NCBI RefSeq assembly: GCF_030528505.1
Contig: NZ_JAUMYS010000019.1
Span: 1-44,583 of the forward strand
Reading direction: 5' to 3'
Origin: Tannerella sp.
GTDB taxonomy: Bacteria; Bacteroidota; Bacteroidia; Bacteroidales; Tannerellaceae
DNA length: 44,583 bases
The notes below the pieces were generated by a model. That model was given only the letters and a program-made list of their open reading frames with translations, ran no database searches and was not told where the DNA came from. Position numbers and translations under genes: made by a program. Shown here piece by piece: positions 33,284 through 41,426 of this stretch; within the stretch, counting starts at the first letter, position 1, and the number at the start of each line of letters is the position of its first letter.

Positions 33284-34860
33284 GCTTCGGCCACTTGTTC
33301 GGCGCAGCGTTCGCCATCGATGGCTGCGGAAACGATTCCTCCGGCATAACCGGCTCCTTCGCCGCAAGGGAAAAGTCCTTTCAGGGTGACGTGCTGCAAG
33401 GTTTCTTTATCGCGCAGGATGCGCACGGGCGAGGAGGTGCGCGTTTCGACACCGATCAGGACGGCTTCGTTCGTGAGAAAGCCGCGCGATACGCGGTCGG
33501 AATGGCGGAATCCTTCGCGTAAACGCGTCGTGATGAACTCCGGCATCCAGAAATGAAGCGGTGAGGCAAGTAATCCCGGTGTGTAGGACGAAACGGGCAG
33601 ATGCGAGGAGTTCTTTTTTTGTACAAAATCGGCCATGCGCTGGGCGGGAGCCGTTTGGGTCATCCCTCCGCTCAGGCGGCAGAGGCGTTCGAGGCGTTCC
33701 TGAAAGTCCATGACGGATAAAACGGGTGGGAGCGAGGCGTCTCCTGCGGGCATGCCCGGGCAGAGACAGGCGGGCAGGTCTTCGGGTCTGATTTCGACGA
33801 CCCATCCGGCGTTGGCCCATCGCGATCCGCGGTTGGAGGGCGACATGCCGTTTACGACGACCTCGTCGGGCGAGGTGGCGGACGGCACGACAAAACCTCC
33901 GGGACACATGCAGAACGAGTATACGCCGCGTCCGGCGGCTTGGGTGACGAAACTGTATTCGGCGGCGGGCAAGTATTTTCCGCGTCCGTCTTTGCGATGG
34001 TAGCGGATGCGATCGACCAGTTGCTGCGGATGTTCGAGCCGTACGCCGACGGCAATTCCTTTGGCTTCGATGGGGATGTTTTGTGCTGCGAGGTAACGAT
34101 AGACGTCGCGCGCGGAGTGTCCGGTGGCCAGGATGACGGGACCGTGGAATTCGCGTCCGTCACGCGTTCGTATGCCTTTTACTTCGTCCGCTTGTAAGAG
34201 AAAAGCTTCCATGCAGGTTTCGAAATGTACCTCTCCGCCGCAACGCAAAATCTGCTCGCGCATGTTTTCGATGACGCGCGGGAGTTTATCCGTTCCGATA
34301 TGGGGATGGGCATCCGCGAGGATGGTTGTACTGGCGCCATGCTGGCAGAAAATGCGGAGGATGCGTTCGACCGATCCGCGTTTCTTGCTTCGGGTGTAGA
34401 GTTTGCCGTCGGAATAGGCGCCGGCGCCTCCTTCGCCGAAGCAATAGTTGGATTCGGGATCGACGGTATGTTCACGACTGATCAGGGCGATGTCTTTTTT
34501 GCGCCGTCGCACGTCTTTTCCGCGTTCGATGAGGATGGGGCGCCGCCCCAGCTCAATCAGCCGCAAGGCGGCGAAGAGTCCGCCCGGTCCGGCCCCTACG
34601 ACAACGACAGGTTTGGCGGTCGATACGTCGCGGTATTCGACAGGGGTAAATTCGGTTTCTTCCGGTTCTTCGTTGATGAAGGCGCGTACGGTTACGTTGA
34701 CCCAGACCGTGCGTTGGCGCGCATCGATCGAGCGTTTCAGTACGCGCACGGCGCGTACGGTTTCGAGCTTCTCGCCCGTTTCGCGGCAGACGACCTCGCG
34801 CAACGAAGATTCGTTCGCCGCCTCTTCGGGCAATATACGTAATGATAGTTCTTTGATCAC
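33274..34860 (-). CDS. FAD-dependent NAD(P)/FAD oxidoreductase
   Basis: 528 residues. A basic N-terminal domain (about 1-85) precedes the FAD-binding Rossmann motif VVVVGAGPGGLFAALRLIELG (in GxGPGG, about 87-107). Other landmarks: CFGEGGAGAYSDGKLYTR, ATGHSARDVY and the C-terminal FPCGEGAGYAGGI, a second FAD contact. It belongs to a family of uncharacterised FAD dehydrogenases common in bacteria; substrate unknown. Start is a GTG (34860) because no ATG precedes the conserved N-terminal part. The coding DNA is GC-rich compared with the toxin-antitoxin pair beside it. Convergent overlap of 10 nt with the upstream helical gene. Confidence 0.85.
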   Translation of the reverse strand: MIKELSLRILPEEAANESSLREVVCRETGEKLETVRAVRVLKRSIDARQRTVWVNVTVRAFINEEPEETEFTPVEYRDVSTAKPVVVVGAGPGGLFAALRLIELGRRPILIERGKDVRRRKKDIALISREHTVDPESNYCFGEGGAGAYSDGKLYTRSKKRGSVERILRIFCQHGASTTILADAHPHIGTDKLPRVIENMREQILRCGGEVHFETCMEAFLLQADEVKGIRTRDGREFHGPVILATGHSARDVYRYLAAQNIPIEAKGIAVGVRLEHPQQLVDRIRYHRKDGRGKYLPAAEYSFVTQAAGRGVYSFCMCPGGFVVPSATSPDEVVVNGMSPSNRGSRWANAGWVVEIRPEDLPACLCPGMPAGDASLPPVLSVMDFQERLERLCRLSGGMTQTAPAQRMADFVQKKNSSHLPVSSYTPGLLASPLHFWMPEFITTRLREGFRHSDRVSRGFLTNEAVLIGVETRTSSPVRILRDKETLQHVTLKGLFPCGEGAGYAGGIVSAAIDGERCAEQVAEAYA

Positions 34861-34884
34861 AATTCGAAAGGATTTTACTTTATT

Positions 34885-35229
34885 TTATAATGTTTTTAGA
34901 ATCAGTTGAACTTTTTCTCTCAAAGGGAGTAAATCGGTCTCTATGGTAGCCCATACGATCTCATCCCGGATTTGATAATATCCGTGAACTAATACATGTC
35001 GCATCCCTATGAGAGCATGCCATTCTATCTCCGAATATTCTTTTTTAAACTCATTCGTCAGCAAGTAGGCTGCCTCGCCTATTATTTCCAGATTTTTAAT
35101 GATAGCAAAACGCAACATTTTATTTTGCGTGTATGTTTCAAATGTTTTGTTATTCGTAAACTCGAAAATATTATCAATCGCTTCAATGATGTGCAACAAA
35201 CGTGCTTTATCTTTATTTTTTTCTCTCAT
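34885..35229 (-). CDS. hepT: HepT-family RNase toxin (DUF86)
   Basis: 114 residues, all helical. The catalytic motif RX4HXY is intact as RHVLVHGYY (Arg 77, His 82, Tyr 84). HepT toxins are HEPN ribonucleases kept inactive by a partner MntA nucleotidyltransferase that AMPylates the toxin tyrosine. Start ATG 35229 lies inside the mntA end (overlap 17 nt), the usual antitoxin-first order. AT-rich compared with radA and the FAD gene on either side. Confidence 0.9.
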   Translation of the reverse strand: MREKNKDKARLLHIIEAIDNIFEFTNNKTFETYTQNKMLRFAIIKNLEIIGEAAYLLTNEFKKEYSEIEWHALIGMRHVLVHGYYQIRDEIVWATIETDLLPLREKVQLILKTL

Positions 35230-35509
35230 ATATCAGTATTTTATCGGCATTGGCACTATCTTCGGCGAAGTCTTTCAGTTGTCCTTCTTCGACCAAGTCT
35301 ATCTTTTTATTCAGTAAGCGTTCCATTTTATATTGCATAGAGGCATAGGAGAATAAGGTTATTCTTCTTCCTTTCAAAAAACGAACAAGTACATCCATAT
35401 CACTCCCTTCTACTTCTTCGCCGCGCGAATAAGATCCAAAAATCCATGCTTTCTCTACCGGTTGTGTCCGGAAAAAATCGGATAATTTATCAATCATCAA
35501 TTTGTCCAT
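35213..35509 (-). CDS. mntA: MntA-family nucleotidyltransferase antitoxin
   Basis: 98 residues. Minimal nucleotidyltransferase fold with the intact GSX10DXD motif (GSYSRGEEVEGSDMD, residues 25-39) and a later third acidic site region. In MntA-HepT systems this enzyme transfers AMP groups to the toxin tyrosine. A longer frame from 35572 would read through a -7 box (35537-35544), so ATG 35509 (MDKLMIDKLSDFF) is preferred. Overlaps hepT by 17 nt. Confidence 0.9.
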   Translation of the reverse strand: MDKLMIDKLSDFFRTQPVEKAWIFGSYSRGEEVEGSDMDVLVRFLKGRRITLFSYASMQYKMERLLNKKIDLVEEGQLKDFAEDSANADKILIYERKK

Positions 35510-35536
35510 ATCTTTTCTGTCGTTGTTGTGCGGATA

Positions 35537-35567
35537 CAAAGATAATGTGTTTAATTCGCCTGTTAAA
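35537..35567 (-). promoter_or_regulatory. Probable promoter of the mntA-hepT pair
   Basis: On the minus strand TTTA (plus 35564-35567), a 19-nt spacer, then TATCTTTG (plus 35537-35544). The -7 box matches the consensus, the upstream box is one base off. It starts immediately after the radA stop, giving the pair its own promoter. Confidence 0.55.
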
Positions 35568-35574
35568 GTCATCC

Positions 35575-36945
35575 TTATCCGAATAGCTGCCGGAAGGCTT
35601 CTTCTACTTTTCTGACCTGAACGATCTTCATTTTGCTTTTCAACGCTTCCAATCCTTTCATCTGGGGGACAATCATGTGGGTGAATCCGAGTTTCTCGGC
35701 TTCCTGAATGCGCTGTTCGATACGGTTGACCGGACGTATCTCGCCGGAGAGTCCCACTTCGCCGGCCATGCAGGTGCTGCGATCGATCGGGATGTCCAGA
35801 CTCGACGACAAGACGGCGCTGATCACCGGCAGGTCGATGGCCGGATCGCTTACGCGCAGCCCTCCTGCGATATTCAGGAAAACGTCTTTCTGTACGAGCT
35901 TGAAACCGGCGCGTTTTTCCAGTACGGCCAGCAGCATATTCATCCGCCGGAGGTCGAATCCTGTCGCACTGCGTTGAGGCGTTCCGTAGACGGCGCTGCT
36001 GACGAGCGACTGGGTCTCGATCAAGAAAGGACGAGCGCCTTCCATCGCGGCCGCAATGGCTACGCCGCTGAGTCCTTCGTGATTCTCGGTCAGGAGCAGT
36101 TCGGAGGGATTTTCGACCTGCCGCAATCCGTTCTGCCGCATCTCATAGATGCCCAGCTCGGAGGTGCTGCCGAAACGGTTCTTGATGCTTCGCAGGATGC
36201 GATACATATAATGTTGATCGCCTTCGAACTGCAAGACGGTATCGACAATGTGTTCGAGCACCTTCGGTCCGGCGATGCTGCCTTCCTTATTAATATGTCC
36301 GATCATCAGCACGGGAGTCCCCGTCTCTTTGGCAAACTTCAGTACCGCCGCGCTGCACTCACGCACTTGGGTGATGCTGCCCGGCGACGATTCGGCTCGG
36401 TCGGTAAACATGGTTTGGATGGAATCGATGATCAAGAGATCGGGTTGGAGATTTTGCGCCTGTACGAAAATCTGTTCGAGATTCGTTTCGCAAAACACAT
36501 GGCAATTGCCCATATCGGTATCTTTTCCGGCCAGACGGTCGGCACGCATCTTCAACTGTTGAGCGCTCTCTTCGCCCGAAACGTAGAGCGTATGCAGACC
36601 TTTCATCTGCAAAACGGTTTGCAGCACGAGCGTAGATTTTCCGATGCCCGGCTCTCCTCCGACGAGTACGAGCGAGCCTTTCACTAATCCGCCGCCTAAG
36701 ACACGGTTCAATTCCGTATCGTGCATATCGATACGTGTCTCTTCTTTTGCCGTGACATCACGCAGCAGCCGGGGCTTCATGCCGTCACGTACGATTCCCG
36801 GAACAGCCCGCCATGTTGCGGGTTCTTTCTTTACAAGTTCTTCTACATACGTATTCCACGCGCCGCACGACGGACATTTGCCGACCCACTTCGGTGATTC
36901 GGCACCGCAGTCGGAACAGATATATACGGATTTAACTTTAGCCAT
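35575..36945 (-). CDS. radA: RadA/Sms DNA repair ATPase
   Basis: 456 residues in standard order: a C4 zinc finger (CSDCGAESPKWVGKCPSC, about 10-27), a RecA-like ATPase with Walker A GEPGIGKST (about 97-105), the RadA-specific KNRFGS motif (about 257) and a Lon-like C-terminal domain (about 290-456). RadA drives branch migration in recombinational repair. Preceded by its own probable promoter; followed by the toxin-antitoxin pair. Confidence 0.95.
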   Translation of the reverse strand: MAKVKSVYICSDCGAESPKWVGKCPSCGAWNTYVEELVKKEPATWRAVPGIVRDGMKPRLLRDVTAKEETRIDMHDTELNRVLGGGLVKGSLVLVGGEPGIGKSTLVLQTVLQMKGLHTLYVSGEESAQQLKMRADRLAGKDTDMGNCHVFCETNLEQIFVQAQNLQPDLLIIDSIQTMFTDRAESSPGSITQVRECSAAVLKFAKETGTPVLMIGHINKEGSIAGPKVLEHIVDTVLQFEGDQHYMYRILRSIKNRFGSTSELGIYEMRQNGLRQVENPSELLLTENHEGLSGVAIAAAMEGARPFLIETQSLVSSAVYGTPQRSATGFDLRRMNMLLAVLEKRAGFKLVQKDVFLNIAGGLRVSDPAIDLPVISAVLSSSLDIPIDRSTCMAGEVGLSGEIRPVNRIEQRIQEAEKLGFTHMIVPQMKGLEALKSKMKIVQVRKVEEAFRQLFG

Positions 36946-36965
36946 ACATCGTTTTTTTGAAGAGG

Positions 36966-36973
36966 TAAAGGTA
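36966..36973 (-). promoter_or_regulatory. -7-like box of the radA promoter
   Basis: TACCTTTA on the minus strand (plus TAAAGGTA), one base off TAnnTTTG, 20 nt ahead of the radA ATG. Confidence 0.4.
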
Positions 36974-37093
36974 AGAAAAATATCGGAACATGTTATGCCC
37001 CGTTTACGGAACGAAACATACGGAAATTAGGCCGATGGACGGAAGAGCAGGAGTGGGAGCCGTTTTTACGGGAGATGCCCGAAGCAACAGCAC

Positions 37094-37128
37094 AAAAAAA
37101 GGACTGTCCGTTTTTTGTGAGACAGCCC
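37094..37128 (-). terminator. Terminator after fructose-bisphosphate aldolase
   Basis: GGACTGTC (37101-37108) and GACAGCCC (37121-37128) form an 8-bp stem, with a G-U pair when read on the minus strand, followed there by a run of T (plus A at 37094-37100). It lies 30 nt past the aldolase stop. Confidence 0.75.
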
Positions 37129-37157
37129 TTTTTCGCTTTGATTTTTTATCGTACTAA

Positions 37158-38153
37158 TTAAAGCTTGTTGTCTGAACCTAATACATTTTTGATCTTATTG
37201 ATGTAAAGAGCCTTCGCTGCATCGCGAGCCGGTCCTAAATATTTACGCGGATCAAATTCGGCCGGTTTTTCGGCAAATACTTTACGAATGGCAGCCGTCA
37301 TGGCTAAGCGGCTGTCGGAGTCGATGTTGATTTTGCAAACGGCCGACTTGGCAGCTTTACGCAACTCTTCTTCCGGAATACCGATCGCATCTTTCAGCGC
37401 ACCGCCGTATTTATTGATGGTGTCTACATCTTCTTGCGGTACGGACGATGATCCGTGGAGCACAATCGGGAAGCCCGGCAATTCTTTTTCCACTGCTTCC
37501 AAGATATCGAAAGCCAAAGGCGGCGGAACAAGGCGTCCATCTGCGTCACGCTTGCACTGTTCGGGTTTGAACTTGTTTGCTCCGTGCGAGGTACCGATCG
37601 AGATCGCCAGCGAGTCACAGCCGGTTTTCGTTACAAAGTCAACGACTTCTTCCGGCTTCGTGTAGGTGTGATGTTCTGCTACGACATCGTCTTCAACGCC
37701 TGCCAGAACGCCTAATTCACCTTCCACTGTCACATCGTGCTGATGAGCATACTCAACGACTTGCTTCGTCAGTGCGACGTTTTCGTCGTATGGGAGATGC
37801 GAACCGTCGATCATGACGGAAGAGAATCCCATGTCGATGCAGTTTTTGCAAAGTTCGAACGTATCCCCATGGTCGAGGTGAAGGACGATTTGCGGATTCG
37901 GGCATCCGAGTTCTTTTGCATAAGCAACGGCACCTTCGGCCATGTAGCGCAGGATTGTCTGGTTGGCGTATTTCCGCGCCCCACTCGAAACTTGTAAAAT
38001 CACCGGCGATTTCGTTTCTACCGCGGCCTGAATGATGGCCTGCATCTGTTCCATGTTGTTGAAGTTGAAGGCCGGAATTGCATAGCCTCCGTTGATTGCT
38101 TTTTTGAACATTTCACGCGTGTTCACCAAGCCTAAGTCTTTGTAATTTATCAT
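37158..38153 (-). CDS. fba: Class II fructose-1,6-bisphosphate aldolase
   Basis: 331 residues. Class II (zinc) aldolase: GYAIPAFNFNNMEQMQA near the start, HLDHGD (first zinc His and catalytic Asp, about 108-113), YTKPEEVVDFV, and VLHGSSSVP near the C-terminus. Splits fructose-1,6-bisphosphate into two triose phosphates in glycolysis, or the reverse. The frame continues 32 codons upstream to 38249, but a -7 box lies in that stretch, so ATG 38153 (MINYKDLGLVNT) is used. Confidence 0.93.
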   Translation of the reverse strand: MINYKDLGLVNTREMFKKAINGGYAIPAFNFNNMEQMQAIIQAAVETKSPVILQVSSGARKYANQTILRYMAEGAVAYAKELGCPNPQIVLHLDHGDTFELCKNCIDMGFSSVMIDGSHLPYDENVALTKQVVEYAHQHDVTVEGELGVLAGVEDDVVAEHHTYTKPEEVVDFVTKTGCDSLAISIGTSHGANKFKPEQCKRDADGRLVPPPLAFDILEAVEKELPGFPIVLHGSSSVPQEDVDTINKYGGALKDAIGIPEEELRKAAKSAVCKINIDSDSRLAMTAAIRKVFAEKPAEFDPRKYLGPARDAAKALYINKIKNVLGSDNKL

Positions 38154-38185
38154 TGTTTCTTGTGTTATATGTGAAAAATCAGCCT

Positions 38186-38193
38186 CAAAGGTA
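38186..38193 (-). promoter_or_regulatory. -7 box of the fba promoter
   Basis: TACCTTTG on the minus strand (plus CAAAGGTA), 32 nt ahead of ATG 38153. No clear TTG box at the usual distance. Confidence 0.5.
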
Positions 38194-38296
38194 CGAAAAA
38201 AATCAGGAACGAATAAATATGGAGCATTTTTTTTCATTGTTTGGCGCATAAATTAGACGGGGCTATGCTATGAATTAGAATTTTACCGCTTTTTTC

Positions 38297-38327
38297 TTGC
38301 TTGTTTAAACAATTATGAATACTTTTG
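38297..38327 (+). promoter_or_regulatory. Bacteroidales-type promoter of rpmE2
   Basis: TTG at 38297-38299, a 20-nt spacer, then TACTTTTG (38320-38327), both matching the consensus. The rpmE2 ATG follows 58 nt later. Confidence 0.7.
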
Positions 38328-38385
38328 CACCCCGTATTTGGAAAAAGGAAACAAGATCATAATAAATTAAAAAAATAGAAGAACA

Positions 38386-38640
38386 ATGAAAAAGGAACTT
38401 CATCCGGAAAATTACCGTCAGGTTGCTTTCAAAGACATGTCGAACGAAGAAGTGTTTATCACGCGTTCTACGATCAACACGAAAGAGACAATCGAGATTG
38501 ACGGGGTTACCTATCCGCTGGTTAAACTGGAAATTTCCAGCAGTTCGCATCCGTTTTATACGGGTAAGGCCAAGTTGGTCGATACGGCCGGTCGTGTAGA
38601 CAAGTTTATGAGCCGTTACGGTAACCGAAACAAAAAGTAA
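38386..38640 (+). CDS. rpmE2: 50S ribosomal protein L31 type B
   Basis: 84 residues. Starts [17 protein letters not shown] and includes [10 protein letters not shown] and [10 protein letters not shown], the L31 hallmarks. The cysteines of the zinc-binding type A are absent, so it is the zinc-free type B form and about 15 residues longer. Part of the intersubunit bridge of the ribosome. It has its own promoter and terminator and so forms a single-gene unit. Confidence 0.95.
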   Translation: MKKELHPENYRQVAFKDMSNEEVFITRSTINTKETIEIDGVTYPLVKLEISSSSHPFYTGKAKLVDTAGRVDKFMSRYGNRNKK

Positions 38641-38660
38641 GTGTAATACGTACGATCAGA

Positions 38661-38689
38661 GAGGGCGTTCTATGGAGCGTCCTTTTTTT
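38661..38689 (+). terminator. Terminator after rpmE2
   Basis: GGGCGTTC (38663-38670), loop TATG, GAGCGTCC (38675-38682), with two G-U pairs, followed by seven T (38683-38689). About 20 nt past the rpmE2 stop. Confidence 0.85.
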
Positions 38690-38715
38690 GGTTTACATCA
38701 AATTTTTTCAACACC

Positions 38716-39804
38716 ATGACAAACGAAAAATATCTGCAAATCCTGAGTCGATTTGATATTAAAGAAAAGGTCCTGTCTGTCGAGCCTTTCGGTAACGGAC
38801 ATATTAACGATACGCTGAAAGTAATTACCGAATCCGGTACACCCGGTTATGTTTTACAACGTATCAATCATCATATCTTCACCAATGTGGAGATGCTCCA
38901 AAATAATATTCATACGGTTACATCGCATATCCGCGCGAAGTTGCAGGAGCGCGGAGAAGAGGATATCGACCGTAAGGTGCTGACTTTCCTTCCGACCGAT
39001 GACGGGAAAAGGTATTATTTCGACGGCGAAAGTTATTGGCGCGTTTGTCTGATGATTCCTCGTTGCCAAAGTCTGGAGGAAGTGAATCCTTCTTCTTCTT
39101 ATGAGGCCGGACGCGCTTTTGGCGATTTCCAATCGATGCTTGCCGATTTACCCGAAGGGGCTTTGGGTGAAACGATTCCGAACTTTCATAATATGGAGTT
39201 CCGGTTGCAGCAATTTCACGAGGCAGTTGAGGCAAATGCGGCCGGACGTGTGGATGAGGTGAAAGACCTCATTGACGAAATTGAGAAGCGTGCCAAGGAA
39301 ATGTGCGTTCAGGAAGAGTTGTATCGTGAAGGCAAACTGAAAAAACGCACGAACCATTGCGATACGAAAGTCAACAATATCTTGTTCGATGAAGAAGGGA
39401 AGGTCTTATGTGTGATTGATCTGGATACCGTCATGCCGGGCTTTGTCTTGTCCGACATCGGCGATTTTATCCGTACCGGAGCCAATACCGGATCCGAAGA
39501 CGATGAGCAACTTGATCGAGTGGGAGTAAATATGGAGATTTTCAAAGCGTACACGCGCGGTTATATGGAAAAGGCAAAATCTTTCCTGACACCGCTCGAA
39601 ATCAGTCTCCTCCCTTACGGAGGACGTCTGTTGACGTATATGCAGACCGTACGTTTCCTGACCGATTATCTCAATGGCGACACCTATTATAAAACGCATA
39701 AGCCGAAGCATAATCTGATTCGTACACGGGCTCAGTTTAAGCTGTTGCAAAGTCTTGAAGCACATGCTGAGGAAATGAATGCGTTTATGAAAGAATGGCT
39801 GTAA
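38716..39804 (+). CDS. NahK-like N-acetylhexosamine kinase (APH family)
   Basis: 362 residues of the aminoglycoside phosphotransferase-like kinase fold. ATP loop region FGNGHINDTLKV near residues 25-36; catalytic loop NHCDTKVNNILFD (about 214-226) with metal site DLDTVMPG (about 236-243). Resembles N-acetylhexosamine 1-kinases that phosphorylate GlcNAc/GalNAc for salvage; phosphotransferases of other sugars are possible. It stands alone just after the rpmE2 terminator, with no obvious promoter box. Confidence 0.75.
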   Translation: MTNEKYLQILSRFDIKEKVLSVEPFGNGHINDTLKVITESGTPGYVLQRINHHIFTNVEMLQNNIHTVTSHIRAKLQERGEEDIDRKVLTFLPTDDGKRYYFDGESYWRVCLMIPRCQSLEEVNPSSSYEAGRAFGDFQSMLADLPEGALGETIPNFHNMEFRLQQFHEAVEANAAGRVDEVKDLIDEIEKRAKEMCVQEELYREGKLKKRTNHCDTKVNNILFDEEGKVLCVIDLDTVMPGFVLSDIGDFIRTGANTGSEDDEQLDRVGVNMEIFKAYTRGYMEKAKSFLTPLEISLLPYGGRLLTYMQTVRFLTDYLNGDTYYKTHKPKHNLIRTRAQFKLLQSLEAHAEEMNAFMKEWL

Positions 39805-39846
39805 TCAGCCGTAGAACATCATACAGACTCGGCGGTATGTCATAAC

Positions 39847-39939
39847 GGGCGAACTCCTTCGTTGCTTGCGGAATGTGAGCTCGGTCACATACGTTAGTAT
39901 GCTCCCTCGTTCTCATCCTTAGCGCCTTGCTTTTCGCCC
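39847..39939. repeat. Complex palindromic element
   Basis: A 93-nt GC-rich stretch in an otherwise geneless gap, bounded by GGGCGAA (39847-39853) and TTCGCCC (39933-39939), which pair. Inside are adjacent hairpins ATGTGA-GCTCGG-TCACAT (39873-39890) and CATAC-GTTA-GTATG (39888-39901), sharing bases, so alternative folds are possible. The arrangement looks like an interspersed palindromic (REP/BIME-like) element; no open frame of note. Confidence 0.6.
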
Positions 39940-39956
39940 ATTCTTACACACCTAAA

Positions 39957-40003
39957 GAGGGTGTGCCCAAACATTGCGTTTTGACACACCCTCGAAGTTT
40001 TTT
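39957..40003 (+). terminator. Inverted repeat with T-run, terminator-like
   Basis: GAGGGTGTG (39957-39965) and CACACCCTC (39985-39993) form a 9-bp stem with further pairing inside, followed by GAAG and six T (39998-40003). It may end nahK transcription, 150 nt past its stop, though it lies next to another palindromic element and may be part of a repeat family. Confidence 0.6.
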
Positions 40004-40066
40004 GTGACGAGATGTTTTTTTCGTCCTGTTCATTTTCTTGAGAAGCTCCATTTCGGAAAAATTCTC

Positions 40067-40074
40067 TAATTTTG
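40067..40074 (+). promoter_or_regulatory. -7 box of the nitroreductase operon
   Basis: TAATTTTG fits TAnnTTTG, 25 nt ahead of ATG 40100. A TTG at 40038-40040 is too far (26 nt) for a good pair. Confidence 0.5.
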
Positions 40075-40099
40075 TCCTCACATCATTATAATATATAGT

Positions 40100-40663
40100 A
40101 TGGAAGATTTCAATTCTCTGATCACCCGTCGACGCAGCACGCGGAAGTTTACGGACGAACTGATCGCACCGGAAAAGGTGCAGCAACTCTTGAAAGCCGC
40201 TTTGATGGCTCCGACATCGAAGAACTCGCATTCGTGGCAGTTTATCACGGTCGAAGATAAGGATATGCTGACGCAGTTGGCGAGGTGCAAAAGCGCCGGG
40301 GGCGGTTTTCTCGAAGGATGCGCGTTGGCCGTTGTGGTGTTGGGTGATATGACGATAAGCGATGTGTGGGTCGAAGATGCCTCTATCGCCGCGATATATA
40401 TGCAGTTGCAGGCCGAGGACTTAGGCCTGGGGAGCTGTTGGTGCCATGTGCGGAACCGTCTGACGGCCGATGAGCGCGACTCGGAGCAATATGTCCGCGA
40501 TTTGTTGGATATACCGTATCAGATGGGGGTTCTGTGTATCATCGGTTTTGGCCACAAGGATCAGGAACGCAAACCGTTCGATGAATCCCACTTGTTGTGG
40601 GAGAAGGTGCATATCGGTAAGTTCGCGTTGCCCGGTACATCGGAGGAAGCGACTCTGGCATGA
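40100..40663 (+). CDS. Nitroreductase-family flavoprotein
   Basis: 187 residues. N-terminal RRRSTRKFTDE and MAPTSKNSHSWQF carry the FMN/NAD(P)H contacts of the nitroreductase fold; later AIYMQLQAEDLGLGSCW and the closing YQMGVLCIIGFG complete it. Expected to be an FMN-dependent NAD(P)H oxidoreductase; substrate unknown. Its stop overlaps the next ATG (40660-40663), beginning a tight three-gene operon. Confidence 0.85.
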   Translation: MEDFNSLITRRRSTRKFTDELIAPEKVQQLLKAALMAPTSKNSHSWQFITVEDKDMLTQLARCKSAGGGFLEGCALAVVVLGDMTISDVWVEDASIAAIYMQLQAEDLGLGSCWCHVRNRLTADERDSEQYVRDLLDIPYQMGVLCIIGFGHKDQERKPFDESHLLWEKVHIGKFALPGTSEEATLA

Positions 40664-41424
40664 AGGTCGTCTTTATCGGAGCCGGAAATGTAGCGACTCA
40701 TCTGTCCGCAGCGATGCGGCAGGCCGGACTATGTATCTGTCAGATTTATAGCCGTACTGAAGCAAATGCACAAAGGCTGGCTGCGGAGCACGCGTGTGCG
40801 TGGACAACGGATATCGGCGCACTACGTTCGGATGCCGATTTATATGTCTTTGCTCTGAAAGACGCCGTTTTGCAGACGATTGTGGCACAGGTTTCCCCGA
40901 ACGAAGGGCTTTGGTTGCATACGGCAGGCAGTGTGCCGATGGATATTTTTGACGGATATGCGCGCCACTATGGCGTGCTTTATCCGTTACAGACTTTCTC
41001 AAAAAAACGACCAATCGATTTCCGGAATGTTCCTTGCTTTATCGAAGCTGATTCGCCGCAAAATGAACAGCGTCTGCGAACGCTGGCCGAAAAGATTTCT
41101 TCCGATGTGCGGGTGCTCGCTTCCGAGAAACGGCGTTATTTGCATCTTTCCGCAGTTTTTGCCTGTAACTTTACAAATCACATGTATGTCCTTGCCGATC
41201 GGATTTTGAATGAGCAGGGGATAGACCCTGCCGTGCTGTTGCCGCTTATTGATGAAACGGCCGCAAAAATACATACCCTTTCTCCTGCTGATGCGCAGAC
41301 GGGACCGGCCGTGCGATACGATCGCAATGTGATCGAAAAACAATCGGCCATGCTGACCGATCCGGTCGTGCGTGAGCTGTATGAATTAATCAGTAAACAT
41401 ATTCACCAATTATCTCAATCTTGA
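40660..41424 (+). CDS. Rossmann/DUF2520 NADP-dependent oxidoreductase-like protein
   Basis: 254 residues. N-terminal NAD(P)-binding fold, MKVVFIGAGNVATHLSAAM with GxGNVA, as in F420/NADP-dependent oxidoreductases and ProC relatives; the C-terminal part (about 135-250) is the DUF2520 helical domain, with FACNFTNHMYVLADRIL and GPAVRYDRNVIEKQ. Precise reaction not established. Overlaps the nitroreductase by four bases and ends at the kdsC start. Confidence 0.85.
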   Translation: MKVVFIGAGNVATHLSAAMRQAGLCICQIYSRTEANAQRLAAEHACAWTTDIGALRSDADLYVFALKDAVLQTIVAQVSPNEGLWLHTAGSVPMDIFDGYARHYGVLYPLQTFSKKRPIDFRNVPCFIEADSPQNEQRLRTLAEKISSDVRVLASEKRRYLHLSAVFACNFTNHMYVLADRILNEQGIDPAVLLPLIDETAAKIHTLSPADAQTGPAVRYDRNVIEKQSAMLTDPVVRELYELISKHIHQLSQS

Positions 41425-41426
41425 AC

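Noticed and set aside
34861-34884. Terminator between hepT and the FAD gene
   Set aside because: Only 24 nt and no stem is present.
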